Positions 36,001-44,654 of a stretch of DNA of 52,077 bases are shown one piece after another. Source of the stretch: CAZIKB01 sp964539665. GTDB taxonomy: Bacteria; Zhuqueibacterota; Zhuqueibacteria; Oceanimicrobiales; Oceanimicrobiaceae. The stretch lies in contig CAZIKB010000033.1 in the NCBI GenBank assembly GCA_964539665.1, forward strand, positions 1 through 52,077, given 5' to 3'. How positions within the stretch are numbered: position 1 is the first letter of the stretch; the number at the start of each line of letters is the position of its first letter. The position numbers and the translations under genes are program-made. The notes under the pieces were generated by a model. The model was not told the origin of the DNA. It saw only the letters and a list, made by a program, of their open reading frames with translations, and did no database searches.

Positions 36001-36473
36001 TGATCGCCAATATTAGCTTTTAATTGATTTTGAAGCGTTTGGTTTATAATGATTGAAGGAAAGACTTGGCCAGAGCTTTTGTGCAGGAATGCAAGTAAAT
36101 TTTTCTCGTCAGTGTCGGATTGATGAAATGGGGTAAACTGTTCATCAATGGCTATAATATTGATTTTTGATGCGCGGGATTTGCTCTCGAAGTTGATTGA
36201 AGCGCCATTTAAAATAATTGCTGATGCAATGGATTCAAAATGTTTCTCAAAGTCGTTTGACTGGATAAGATCCAGGAGCAAATCCTCTCGAAAGTATTTT
36301 TGCGGCACCAGGGCATAGTCAATTTCCCCCAAACGATCTAAAGTAAGATCACGCAGACTGCCGCGTACGGAATCCCCTACCAGAAGTGCGCCGGTTAACA
36401 CAGCGGTAGCAACGGCAGCGGCTAAGAGCACAGAAAGATTGATTTGCCAGTAATATTTCAGATTTTTAAACAC
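33063..36473 (-). CDS. FtsX/MacB-type ABC transporter permease, large
   Basis: A 1136-residue permease. It starts with a membrane helix (WQINLSVLLAAAVATAVLTGALLVGDSVRGSL), then a large periplasmic domain (to about residue 540), four membrane helices around 545-720 (SGLFIGFSLFLIVSAAMLVG onwards), a second periplasmic domain, and a final FtsX set (GLLLGTLGLGMILIRNVIERRGELATLRAFGF near 1040). It is roughly twice a normal FtsX permease, with both halves in one chain. It works with the ATPase encoded immediately upstream, whose end overlaps its start by 16 bases. Such pairs move lipoproteins, lipids or peptides out of the inner membrane; the substrate is not known. Confidence 0.9.
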   Translation of the reverse strand: MFKNLKYYWQINLSVLLAAAVATAVLTGALLVGDSVRGSLRDLTLDRLGEIDYALVPQKYFREDLLLDLIQSNDFEKHFESIASAIILNGASINFESKSRASKINIIAIDEQFTPFHQSDTDEKNLLAFLHKSSGQVFPSIIINQTLQNQLKANIGDQILLSFEKPSDIARGSLLGHKDTEAVVETMRFTLTKIIPDRGIGRFSLTPHQILPMNAYVLLPVFQKTLEQNNDVNAIFVSQKSNAVENDLTLSLQNRLTPILNFEDLGLKIIENDSFFTLESEQSILSPQIVEWTNSVVGDLNAPALAIYTYLANSMQANDRLLPYSTVTAMNPTIGAPFGALKLTNGQPAPKLAADEILLNTWAANDLRVQVGETIEMSYFGVGSRDDLITKHTSFRLKGILAFNGLAADESLTPDFPGIADADNMSDWDPPFPVDLSLIRPKDEAYWDRYRATPKAFVSEETGKQLWGSRFGNLTSIRIGAAPDSDVFTTLDEFEQRILEKITPEKLGYIFQPLKKQSLASSAGATDFSGLFIGFSLFLIVSAAMLVGLLFRLGVEQRASEIGMLFSVGFPTRKVRMQFMKEGGLIAAIGAIIGLGGAIFYAWLMMVGLRTWWLTAVGTPFLFLHITPLSLELGYFISLVVILLSIWLGFRKLSKVPTPGLLAGVTSVLKKGRTGRLRRMVAFITLALAITLTGFAFAANVTSSAGLFFGIGTLVLISGLAFFSIWLHGKHKPISANQGIMTIARIAARNSPRNPGRSMLSAALVGCACFVIVAVEAFRQDFGAETLNKDTGAGGFSLIAEADIPLHYDLNTGNGRFELGFSDADSEILSQAKIYPFRLLPGEDTSCLNLYQVQKPRILGVTADEINRGGFRFKKTVKTQTNDQVNPWSLLEQDVEPDVIPAFGDDNSVTWILHSGLGNDIAITNEFGKEIKLRFVGLLQKSIFQSELLISEENFLKHFPGQNGYSYFLVETAAEQMNQSAHILEKTLSDYGFDITTTAEKLASFQAVENTYLSTFQTLGGLGLLLGTLGLGMILIRNVIERRGELATLRAFGFRRSTLALMVVVENGFLLLLGIMIGSISAIIAVAPHVLSSASQVPWLSLSLTLVVVFLIGMLASSAAVSIALRTPLLPALKAE

Positions 36474-37147
36474 TTGCCCTCCTGCAGTTCAAATCGTTGC
36501 TTAAACCGAGCAGCAAGCTCCAGGCTGTGGGTCACCACGATGAGAATGTTTTGTTCTTCTTTATGCAGCTCGAAGAACAGTTCAGCAACAGAATTGGCCG
36601 TTTTGTGGTCAAGATTGCCAGTGGGCTCGTCGCAAAGTAAAATGCCTGGTCGATTGATTAATGCCCGAGCTACGGCAACACGCTGTTTTTCCCCGCCCGA
36701 AAGTTCCGCAGGGCGATGCTCAATTCGATCGGCAAGCCCCACCTTCGACAACAAATCCAGTGCGCGTTTTTCAGACTCGGCATGGTTGTGCTTAAATGCC
36801 AGAGCCGGGATGAGTACATTTTCTAAAACTGAGTACTGAGGCAGCAGATGATGATCCTGAAAAATAAAGCCGATGACCATATTACGGAATAGTGCCAGGA
36901 CTGGTTCAGAGAGTGTACTGGTATCTTTGCCGCCAATCTCAATCTTTCCGGATGAGGGAGTATCCAGGGTTCCGATCAAATGCAGCAGGGTACTTTTACC
37001 AGAGCCTGAAGGACCGGTAATCGCCAGAGTTTGACCTTTCTTCATTTCAAATGAAATACCCTCCAGGACTTTAACTCGCCGCTCCTCGCTGCCAAAATTC
37101 TTGTGAAGCTTGGAGACTTTTAAGGAGGTTGTTTCTGGTGATAACAT
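36458..37147 (-). CDS. LolD/MacB-type ABC transporter ATP-binding protein
   Basis: A 229-residue ATPase with Walker A GPSGSGKST, signature LSGGEKQR, Walker B ILLCDEPTG and the H-loop histidine in VTHSLE. I start at ATG 37147 (GAGGG about 6 bases upstream); an in-frame TTG at 37177 would add ten residues. The stop overlaps the permease start by 16 bases, giving one operon. It powers the FtsX-type permease. The class V aminotransferase gene lies 67 bp upstream on the same strand and may share the transcript. Confidence 0.92.
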   Translation of the reverse strand: MLSPETTSLKVSKLHKNFGSEERRVKVLEGISFEMKKGQTLAITGPSGSGKSTLLHLIGTLDTPSSGKIEIGGKDTSTLSEPVLALFRNMVIGFIFQDHHLLPQYSVLENVLIPALAFKHNHAESEKRALDLLSKVGLADRIEHRPAELSGGEKQRVAVARALINRPGILLCDEPTGNLDHKTANSVAELFFELHKEEQNILIVVTHSLELAARFKQRFELQEGKCLKI

Positions 37148-37213
37148 ATTGGCCCTCTGTTTTAAATTTACAGTCAAGTAAGGTGGACTATTCCATAATT
37201 TTACCTCACCGAT

Positions 37214-38443
37214 CTAATTTACACCTCGCTGAATTTCACCAACACCAGTAATGAGCCGTTCGATTTCTTCGGAAGTAGTATAGCATGCACATCCAGCCCG
37301 CACGAGTCCATCACGGGAATGGCCGAGGCGCTCCATAACCGTTGCTGCGTAAAAGTCCCCGTGCGAGACAAATACTCCTTTTTTTGCAAGGAACAGAGAA
37401 ACTTCTTTTGGCGAATACCCATTTACAGAAAATGCCACAGTTGGCGTTCTCTGGTTGTCCGGCCGTGGCCCAAAAAGTGTAACTTCTTCGATGCTGGAAA
37501 GGCCGTCCCATAGTTTTTTCAGTGATTGTTTACCACGAGTGTGGAACGCATCGTACACAGATATTAACTGAGACCGTCGTGAGTCACATTTGGTAAGTGC
37601 TGATAAAAAGTCGACTGCTGCCGCCGCGCCTACTATGCCTTCATAGTTTTGAGTTCCGGTTTCTGAGCGTTCTGGAACCGTGTTCGGAGCAGGTATCACT
37701 TTTGGGAAATCAAGGGATTGCAAAAGCTCGTGGCGTCCGAATAGCACGCCAATGTGCGGACCGTAGAATTTATAGGCCGAGCATGCGAGAAAATCACAGT
37801 CCAGGGAACGGACATCAATTAATTCGTGAGCTGCGTAATGAACAGCATCCACAAATACCCTCGCCCCCACTGCATGCGCCAACTGCGCAGCGCGTCTGAT
37901 ATCGTTAATAGTTCCCAGTGCATTCGAAGCTGCCCCGATAGCCAGGAGTCTGGTGCGTTTTGTAAACAAGCGTTCCAGGTCCTTCCAATCGAGCTGACCG
38001 GTCTCAGGCTGCATTTTTGCGACCTGCACTTTTACCCCACGCTCCTGGGCGAGCGCTTGCCAGGGAGCGATATTGGCGTCGTGATCCAATTCGGTTACGA
38101 TGATTTCATCGCCGGCAGCATACTCCCGGCCCAGTGTTCTGGAGAGAAAAAATGTGAGCGTTGTCATGTTTGCACCGAACAGGATTTCAGTCGGTGATGC
38201 ATTCATGAAATCAGCAAACACCGTTCTGGCAAAGTTCACCTTTGCGGCGGTCTCAACGCTTGAAGGGTAAGCCCAACTCTTATTTGCGTTGTGGTGAAAG
38301 AGATAATCGGCCATAGCTTCGACCACTGCAGTCGGAACCTGTGTACCGCCAGGACCGTCGAAATAGGCCACAGGATAACCAGAGTAATTGCGTTCTAACG
38401 CCGGGAAATGTGTTCGAATATCATCTGTTGTCGCAACCTGCAT
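37214..38443 (-). CDS. Cysteine desulfurase-like class V aminotransferase
   Basis: A 409-residue PLP enzyme. The cofactor lysine is K225 in ACSAYKFYGPH; H121 (ELDHDANI) stacks on the ring; D199 and H202 (FVDAVHYAAH) complete the pocket. The N-terminus AYFDGPGGTQVP is typical of the cysteine-desulfurase-like group named for Vibrio VC1184. A cysteine pair occurs near the C-terminus (RAGCACYTT), where SufS-type enzymes carry the catalytic cysteine within RAGHHC. It may remove sulfur or another group from a cysteine-like substrate. No iron-sulfur assembly genes adjoin. Confidence 0.88.
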   Translation of the reverse strand: MQVATTDDIRTHFPALERNYSGYPVAYFDGPGGTQVPTAVVEAMADYLFHHNANKSWAYPSSVETAAKVNFARTVFADFMNASPTEILFGANMTTLTFFLSRTLGREYAAGDEIIVTELDHDANIAPWQALAQERGVKVQVAKMQPETGQLDWKDLERLFTKRTRLLAIGAASNALGTINDIRRAAQLAHAVGARVFVDAVHYAAHELIDVRSLDCDFLACSAYKFYGPHIGVLFGRHELLQSLDFPKVIPAPNTVPERSETGTQNYEGIVGAAAAVDFLSALTKCDSRRSQLISVYDAFHTRGKQSLKKLWDGLSSIEEVTLFGPRPDNQRTPTVAFSVNGYSPKEVSLFLAKKGVFVSHGDFYAATVMERLGHSRDGLVRAGCACYTTSEEIERLITGVGEIQRGVN

Positions 38444-38622
38444 AAGTTGTATTTCTCCAATTTGTTTTATTCAATATAAAAGTATGATTTCATTTTTTAC
38501 CTAAACTGACGCGGGTTTGATTTATTACGAACTTTGCGGAATTTTGTGCCCATTGCAGTCAGACACACAATTCACTTTGCTGGTAAAAGTGCTTTAAAAA
38601 ACAAGACTGCTTTGGAATGCGT

Positions 38623-39054
38623 TTAACCTTGTAAAGAACCGGGCGCTTCCTCGATTTTGTCAGCGATGAAATCCGGAATTGGAATGGCCCTGAGCCGCTC
38701 TCCGGGATTACAAACACAGCACACCGAAGTCATCTGACCGCTTGCTATTGGTTCCCCTGCTTTTGTGAAAATAAATTTACAGGTTATAGATTTCGAACTT
38801 TTTCTTACCACCAGAAGGTGAATATCCAATGCATCCTCAAACTTTGCCGGACTTAGATACTCACAAGATGTAGCCAGGCGCGGCCAACTGATTTTATCGC
38901 CATCTAATTGTGTGGATACGCTTGTTCCCAGAGAATTCAAGAACTCATGTTCAGCGGTTTCCATGAATACAAAAAAGCGGGCGAAATGCACAATTCCTGC
39001 CAGGTCCGTATCCGCAAATTCAATTTTTCGCTTTGTTAGGTATTCGTAAGGCAT
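38623..39054 (-). CDS. YbgC/FadM-type acyl-CoA thioesterase
   Basis: A 143-residue hot-dog fold protein. The signature FADTDLAGIVHFARFFVFMETAEHEFL contains the catalytic D17 of the 4-hydroxybenzoyl-CoA thioesterase family. It would hydrolyse acyl-CoA thioesters in the cytoplasm. It stands between the aminotransferase and glycosyltransferase genes with gaps of 179 and 275 bp, so it is probably transcribed alone. Substrate chain length cannot be inferred. Confidence 0.88.
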   Translation of the reverse strand: MPYEYLTKRKIEFADTDLAGIVHFARFFVFMETAEHEFLNSLGTSVSTQLDGDKISWPRLATSCEYLSPAKFEDALDIHLLVVRKSSKSITCKFIFTKAGEPIASGQMTSVCCVCNPGERLRAIPIPDFIADKIEEAPGSLQG

Positions 39055-39268
39055 GGGATGTTTTCATCAGACTAAGTTATTATTTTAGTTTTGAGAAAGA
39101 TACTTTTAATAGAATGTTTTTAATGAAACAAAGACACTCATAATGCCAGCAAGCGGTAGACAGAGTACGGTATTTGCTGGAATATTTCAAGAGATTAAGT
39201 TATGAAAAGAAAAATTAATAATCAAGGCTCACGTGCAACATGATTTTTTAATGCAGTATCTACGATTT

Positions 39269-39327
39269 AGTGGAGTGATTCCAAATTAATGTGCGTTTCA
39301 GAATAGACATAAATGAATCATTCCACT
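39269..39327. repeat. Imperfect inverted repeat at the end of the glycosyltransferase gene
   Basis: AGTGGAGTGATTC (39269-39281) pairs with GAATCATTCCACT (39315-39327) with one mismatch around a 33-base loop. It ends three bases before the stop codon of the leftward glycosyltransferase gene, so it may act as a transcript end. A related TGGAATGATGGAG-type arm is seen at 50798-50851. Confidence 0.4.
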
Positions 39328-39329
39328 AA

Positions 39330-40616
39330 TTATAAATATTGCTCATAAACTTTTAAAGTAGCATCAGCCATGGCTTCATCATGAAAAATCTGATGAACGG
39401 CTTTTTTGCCCTTACTGCCAAGCTTCTCACGAAGTTCGGCGTCATTCAGTAATTGTTGAATACCATCTGCCAAGGCTTCTGTGGAATGAGGATCAAATAA
39501 AAGCCCGCCACCCGTTGCCTCAATAATCTCTGGAAACGAACCATGTTTGGGCTGGACTACTGGCACACCATTTGCCAGAGCTTCAAATACAAAAAGACCT
39601 TTGGATTCTTTGTAAGTTGTGGGGACAGAGAGAACATGCAGAGAGTTTAAGAAAATTATTTTAGATAGCCGGTCCAGCTCTCCAACATATTCAAAGTTTT
39701 CGTTCAATCCCCACGAATCAATTTGATTCTTGATGTTTTCGAAATATGGTTCATCCTTTTTGGAAATATAACCTGCTATTTTGAGATGGATTTTTTCTGG
39801 TCCAAAAGTTTGCCATAATTTATAGAAAGCGTCAACCAGTAAATGCAGCCCTTTTTCCGGACAAATTCGGGCCAGATATCCAATAACAAACGACTCTGCT
39901 TTGTAATCGATGATTCCGTTACCATGACCTGCCAGATTAATACCAAGATTGACGATGTGTGCTTTTTGCCGGTCCATTTGTAAATAGTTGGCCATAAAGT
40001 CTGCATAGTAATTACATGGGGCGATAATAGCATCTATATCTTTGGTTTTCTCTATAAGCAAAGAACGCGCCCGGGATTTGTACGGTTCAATGAGATCTTC
40101 TAAAAACAAATCTTCCCCTTGAACTGCACATATTACAGGCACCTGCAACTGATTTTTAATTTCCCTGGCAAAACCAAGAAACATGGAATTAGTGAGCTGC
40201 ACCAAATCAGGTTTATAATCTTCTCTGAGCCATTTAACCAATTTGTTTAGTTCTTTTTTCAGATTACCGTCTTCCCCCTTTAAAACAGAAACGGTCAACG
40301 CTCCTAAATCCTGCGCATTGGTCGTGGAACTAAATCGAGACAGCCAATTCAATAAACCTGGCCTATTCAATAGCTTATCAAAAATCCACGGTGTGTGTCG
40401 AAAGAAACTAAATTTTTCTTGAAGAAAAACATTCAAACCGCCATAGAATATTTTATTTATACTGACATTGGTTTCATCTGTGCGCATTGGTGTGTAGGTA
40501 GGGATAAGAGCAACCTGATGTCCCTTTTTTTGTAATGCGGCTGCCAGAGTATTATCATGCATGCAGCTTCCACAATACATGCCGCCGGCGCCAGCAGAAA
40601 CATAGGCTATTTTCAT
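39330..40616 (-). CDS. GT4-family glycosyltransferase
   Basis: A 428-residue GT-B fold glycosyltransferase. The N-terminal domain begins with ISAGAGGMYCGSCMHDNTLAAAL-like sequence, the acceptor side; the C-terminal domain has GYLARICPEKGLHLLVDAFYKL, then SVPTTYKESKGLFVFEALANGVPVVQPKHGSFPEI, the nucleotide-sugar EX7E motif region. It transfers a sugar from an activated donor to an unknown acceptor. No other cell-envelope sugar genes adjoin. The gene directly follows a TonB receptor gene on the same strand (60 bp), though a functional link is not evident. Confidence 0.9.
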   Translation of the reverse strand: MKIAYVSAGAGGMYCGSCMHDNTLAAALQKKGHQVALIPTYTPMRTDETNVSINKIFYGGLNVFLQEKFSFFRHTPWIFDKLLNRPGLLNWLSRFSSTTNAQDLGALTVSVLKGEDGNLKKELNKLVKWLREDYKPDLVQLTNSMFLGFAREIKNQLQVPVICAVQGEDLFLEDLIEPYKSRARSLLIEKTKDIDAIIAPCNYYADFMANYLQMDRQKAHIVNLGINLAGHGNGIIDYKAESFVIGYLARICPEKGLHLLVDAFYKLWQTFGPEKIHLKIAGYISKKDEPYFENIKNQIDSWGLNENFEYVGELDRLSKIIFLNSLHVLSVPTTYKESKGLFVFEALANGVPVVQPKHGSFPEIIEATGGGLLFDPHSTEALADGIQQLLNDAELREKLGSKGKKAVHQIFHDEAMADATLKVYEQYL

Positions 40617-40676
40617 TTTTTCCTGAGTCTCACAAATATCAATTTACCATTCTATTCGTAAATGCTTTAAATCCAA

Positions 40677-42851
40677 TTATAATGAAAAATCGATGGAACT
40701 GTAAACGGCAAATGGATTAGCAGGGATCACTGAATTCGAGTAGAATCCACTGCCAGTCAAATATTTTTTGTTTGTTAAATTTTTAGCATTTAGGCTCCAA
40801 CGGAGATTTTTAAATGTATAAAATAAAGAGGCATCAAAAATCAAAACTTCGTCTATTTGAAACTCATTGTTTATGGCAATGAATTGTTCGCTCATGTAAC
40901 GAAGCCCTAAGCCAAAACCGATACCACTCTGAAATTGCTTGTTGGTCCAGATGTTTAAAATGTGTTTTGGTACGAAGGCCGGCGTATTCCCTGCGCGATC
41001 AGTCCAATATGCAGAACCATCGATGTTGAATTTTTCTTCATAAAATTTCGTTAGTTTGCCATCGGTGTAGGCATAATTCACAAATGTATGCCAGTTCTTA
41101 ATTAATTCAGTTGACAGCTCAAATTCTACTCCCTTTGATCGCTGGTCACCCTTTCCTGGAGGAGAGGCGATTTGGGCTTGAATATTAATATTATATTTTT
41201 GGAGATGATAGTAAGCCATACTTGTACTTAACTTGCCATTAAACAGTAGCGCTTTAGTGCCAACTTCATACTGTGTGCTTTTTTCCGGTACCGGTTCTAC
41301 TGAAACAAAGGCTGATGGAAGTGCAAATGCTTTTCCTGCATTGGCGTAAAGGGACCAGTTTTCAACAGGAGTAACAGCAATACCACCCATTGGGCTGAAC
41401 TGACTATAATTTTTATTAAATTTAACTTCTGTATTATACTTAGTTATTCCTTCATTTTGGTAATCGATTAAATCGAACCTCGCCCCTATAAAGAAATGCA
41501 TTTTGTTTGAAATAGTCGCCTGGTTGATAAAATATGGGGCAAATGCCAAACTTCTGGCATCAGCAGAATCGCGCAGCACCAAATTTAACTGGTCAATATT
41601 CTTTAATGTTTCACTCTCTTCAGGACTTTGTAAATCTAATGGTGATACTTGTTCATTCACTTTTAATGTAAATTCATCGCCCAACCTGGCTAACTCAATT
41701 CCAGTTAATAATTTGTGCTTTATCGAACCAGTGCTAAATGATATCAGGGCTTCTATCTGATTGCCAGCAAAAATCTGCTCGTCATCTAAATGTGGAACAG
41801 CTCGGTGAACTAGGTTTACATTGAATCCACCCTGTGTAGTTGGAAACGCGCCTTTTGTAATTGTACCAATTGAATTCCAGGCTAATCTTGTGAAATAAAA
41901 TTTGTTTCTAAGAGTCACTGATGGACTAAATTCATGTTGATAATCTAACCTGAATCGCATTAAGTCCTGGTCGGATTTATCAAATGGTGTCTGATATGAA
42001 AACTTACGGTCCACATCTGGATAATCCGGCGTGAATTCGGTAAATGTCTCATTTGGAATCATCAAAAGTGGAATACCTGAATCAGGTTTGTTGCTGCTGT
42101 TGACATATTCTAAATTTACTGTCAAGGAACTATTTGCATTTACCAGCCAGGTTAATGCCGGATTTATAGCAAATGATTTATTGTCAGTATTATCTCGATA
42201 ATTGTTCGAATCCTGCCATAAGCCATTTAACCGAAAAGCAAGTTTGGAGTTTAAGTCACTAATTCCAGCATCAAATGTGCTGCGGACTGTATTAAATGCT
42301 CCATAAGAAACATTTAAATTAGCAAATTTATTAAATATCGGCTGTTTGCGAACCAGATTAACCGTACCTGATAAGGAATTGCCTCCATACAAAAATGCGC
42401 CTGGTCCTTTCAATACTTCGACCTGAGCAATGTTGTAGAGATTATAAAAGCTTGCTTCTGGCTCGGTAGCCCCATCAGTCAGGACAAGACCACTTGAAAG
42501 GGATTCAAAACCACGAATTAGAAAAAATTCATGAACACCAAAATTATTTTGAATGTTGACTCCGCTAACATTTTTAAGCGCATCACTCATAATACTGCCA
42601 TCCTGAACTTCGAACAAAGCTCTGGATACGATCCCAATACTGATTGGAGTCTGGATGAGCGGCGCCGAGATTTTGGTTGCTATGGCACTAACTACTGGTA
42701 TCTTTAAATATTTTTCAGCAAAGACTCTTACAGTGTCTTTCAAGACATAGCTTTTAGTTTTCTTGTCATCCGCCAAAATTGTACAAGGGATTAACATGCA
42801 AATTAGTAAAATAAAGGCAGTAGACAACCAGCCTGATTTAAACAGTTTCAT
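40677..42851 (-). CDS. TonB-dependent outer-membrane receptor, siderophore type
   Basis: A 724-residue receptor with signal peptide (cleavage near ILA-DD). The plug domain covers about residues 45-200 (SDALKNVSGVNIQNNFGVHEFFLIRGFES, then VEVLKGPGAFLYGGNSLSGTVNLV), followed by a 22-strand type barrel ending in the aromatic YSSIDFSL. ATG 42851 has AGGAGG 9 bases upstream; an in-frame start at 42959 would place residues before the signal peptide. The plug is closest in style to siderophore receptors; ligands such as a quinone or vitamin are also possible. The five propeller genes lie upstream on the same strand. Confidence 0.92.
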   Translation of the reverse strand: MKLFKSGWLSTAFILLICMLIPCTILADDKKTKSYVLKDTVRVFAEKYLKIPVVSAIATKISAPLIQTPISIGIVSRALFEVQDGSIMSDALKNVSGVNIQNNFGVHEFFLIRGFESLSSGLVLTDGATEPEASFYNLYNIAQVEVLKGPGAFLYGGNSLSGTVNLVRKQPIFNKFANLNVSYGAFNTVRSTFDAGISDLNSKLAFRLNGLWQDSNNYRDNTDNKSFAINPALTWLVNANSSLTVNLEYVNSSNKPDSGIPLLMIPNETFTEFTPDYPDVDRKFSYQTPFDKSDQDLMRFRLDYQHEFSPSVTLRNKFYFTRLAWNSIGTITKGAFPTTQGGFNVNLVHRAVPHLDDEQIFAGNQIEALISFSTGSIKHKLLTGIELARLGDEFTLKVNEQVSPLDLQSPEESETLKNIDQLNLVLRDSADARSLAFAPYFINQATISNKMHFFIGARFDLIDYQNEGITKYNTEVKFNKNYSQFSPMGGIAVTPVENWSLYANAGKAFALPSAFVSVEPVPEKSTQYEVGTKALLFNGKLSTSMAYYHLQKYNINIQAQIASPPGKGDQRSKGVEFELSTELIKNWHTFVNYAYTDGKLTKFYEEKFNIDGSAYWTDRAGNTPAFVPKHILNIWTNKQFQSGIGFGLGLRYMSEQFIAINNEFQIDEVLIFDASLFYTFKNLRWSLNAKNLTNKKYLTGSGFYSNSVIPANPFAVYSSIDFSL

Positions 42852-42965
42852 AAAATAAGTCCTCCTACAAGAATAGATGTATAATGTATCTGTGTTCCTG
42901 ATAAAATCCTTGCTAATTTTCAGCCTCAGAATCAGTGTTCCAGAAATTAGTAAAATCACTCAAAG

Positions 42966-43000
42966 TTGTCATTCCCGCAATCTTTTAAGCGGGAACCCAG
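42966..43000. repeat. Short GTCATTCCCGC / GCGGGAA hairpin repeat
   Basis: TTGTCATTCCCGC (42966-42978) and GCGGGAACCCA (42989-42999) flank ten bases and form a stem-loop. The sequence GTCATTCCCGC...GCGGGAA is a widespread intergenic repeat in diverse bacteria. It lies in the 263-bp gap between the TonB receptor and the first propeller gene. No promoter was identified with confidence. Confidence 0.5.
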
Positions 43001-43114
43001 TGGAGATATGGATGCCCGATAAGTCTCACTTTTCATCTTATAAATCTCAAAGGAAAATCGGCAACAGAGAGGGGCTATTTATAAAAATCGCTTTTATCCT
43101 CACCAAAATTATTA

Positions 43115-44389
43115 CTACTTTGAAGTAGTAACATCTAAGCAAAGCATTTCCTTTTGGTTTCGCAAGTATAGCCTTCCTCCAGTCACGGTTGGCATGGTCC
43201 AGCACTTGCCGTTAAGTATCTGCACGCTGGCTTTTTCTTTATATTCCGAGGGATTGGCTTCGACCAGAGCCAACCGGCCGCGTTCGCCTAAAACAATCAA
43301 ATGTCCATCGACGAAAAGTAGTGATCCTTTTTGAAAGCCTCGGGTTTTCCATTTATCCTCGCCAGTTTTTGCATCGATACATTTGAGAATTCTGTTATCA
43401 AATCCATAGATATAGTTTTCGTGCAATACTGAGGTGTTAAAATGGTTTTTCATTTTCCGGTGCTTCCACACTGTTTCTGCAGAGAATTTTCCGTTGTTCT
43501 CTTCAATTTGGACAACGGCAGCACCCACACCGTAGTTGGTTGAAATAAAGACCTTGTCTGGCGCAATGAAAATTGGAATAGCAATATTGGCGTCATATTC
43601 GGTTGTCCAGGGATACTGCCAAAACAGCTTGCCATCTTCAGGCGAAACTGAAAACAAACCACCGGCGCAGAAAAACAGAATCTGACGTGTTCCATTGACT
43701 GTAATTGCAAGAGGTGACGAGTAACCCGGCTTATCTGTTTGTGACGCCCAGATTAAGGCACCATTTTTTTTGTTGAATGCCACGAAAGCATGGCCGGCTT
43801 TCCCGCCCACCTCCACAAGCAGCTTATTTCCTTCCACGAGCGGGGAAGAAGAGTAGCCCCAGCGAGGGATTCTGCTGCCATATTCCTTAACTAAATCATG
43901 GCTCCATACCACTGTACCGTTTTCAACATTCACGGCATGTAAGTTTCCTTTGGCACCAACTGCATATATCAAATTCCCATCAATTGTTGGACAGGCGCGC
44001 GGTCCACCTCCCTGGTCATCCACGTAATTTCGGCCAACTTTATACCGCCACATCTCTTTCCCGTTTGATGCATTAAGACAAACTAAAAACGCCGAATTTC
44101 CCTCATCCCACATAGTGAATAACTTGCCATTCGCGATAGAAATGCTGGAATAACCGTCTCCAACAGGTACACGCCATATAACATCGGGGCCGTTTTCCGG
44201 CCAATTTTTCAAAATGCCTTTTTCAGTGGATATGCCATCTCGATTTGGACCTCGCCACTGCGGCCAATCATTATTGGTGCTTTTCCCTGACCAGGCAATA
44301 AGTAATTCACCCGATAAAGCCGTTAATGCAAATAGGGTAAGAATTTTTAATATGGTTTTAAATTTAAATTGATGCAATCTGTGAATCAT
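43115..44389 (-). CDS. PQQ-like beta-propeller protein A, exported
   Basis: A 424-residue protein with signal/anchor (about residues 12-33) and then seven or eight propeller blades of the PQQ-enzyme repeat type (WPQWRGPNRDGIS at the start, repeated IDGNLIYAVGAKGNLHAVNVENGTVVWS). It is a propeller only; no quinoprotein dehydrogenase catalytic motif is seen. Such proteins are scaffolds or binding proteins in the periplasm. The arrangement of the first 130 residues, including GPRACPTIDG, matches the protein at 49091-50356 so closely that the two must be duplicates. Function not known. Confidence 0.88.
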   Translation of the reverse strand: MIHRLHQFKFKTILKILTLFALTALSGELLIAWSGKSTNNDWPQWRGPNRDGISTEKGILKNWPENGPDVIWRVPVGDGYSSISIANGKLFTMWDEGNSAFLVCLNASNGKEMWRYKVGRNYVDDQGGGPRACPTIDGNLIYAVGAKGNLHAVNVENGTVVWSHDLVKEYGSRIPRWGYSSSPLVEGNKLLVEVGGKAGHAFVAFNKKNGALIWASQTDKPGYSSPLAITVNGTRQILFFCAGGLFSVSPEDGKLFWQYPWTTEYDANIAIPIFIAPDKVFISTNYGVGAAVVQIEENNGKFSAETVWKHRKMKNHFNTSVLHENYIYGFDNRILKCIDAKTGEDKWKTRGFQKGSLLFVDGHLIVLGERGRLALVEANPSEYKEKASVQILNGKCWTMPTVTGGRLYLRNQKEMLCLDVTTSK

Positions 44390-44486
44390 GGATGCCTCCG
44401 ATTAATATTTGTAATTATTTACTCACGGCCTTTCCACCTTTACTAAACCTCAAAAGTGTAGTGACTCGGTTATCTGTTTTGCTCCG

Positions 44487-44602
44487 TTTCTGTCATTTCG
44501 AATCCCGTTTATTGTGGTGTGATGAGAAGTCTGATTTTGATAATAAGCACAATTTTGACAGAAATCAGATTCCTCACCCGCCACACGGATTCGGAATGAC
44601 AA
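44487..44602. repeat. Foldback repeat, GTCATTCCGAATCC family
   Basis: The left half (from TTTCTGTCATTTCGAATCC, 44487) and the right half (to GGATTCGGAATGAC, 44587-44600, and AATT) are imperfect inverted copies of about 50 bases, with shared GTCATT(T/C)CGAATCC, G(A)TGAG and AATCTGATTT. The central region contains TGACAGAAATCA, also found at 19670-19683. The same kind of GTCATTCCGA...GAGGAATCT sequence is scattered in intergenic DNA of many environmental genomes. No coding. Confidence 0.6.
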
Positions 44603-44654
44603 TTTAAAGGCCTTTGCTGAGCTAATTGGACAACCATGGTTTAGTGAAGGTAAA

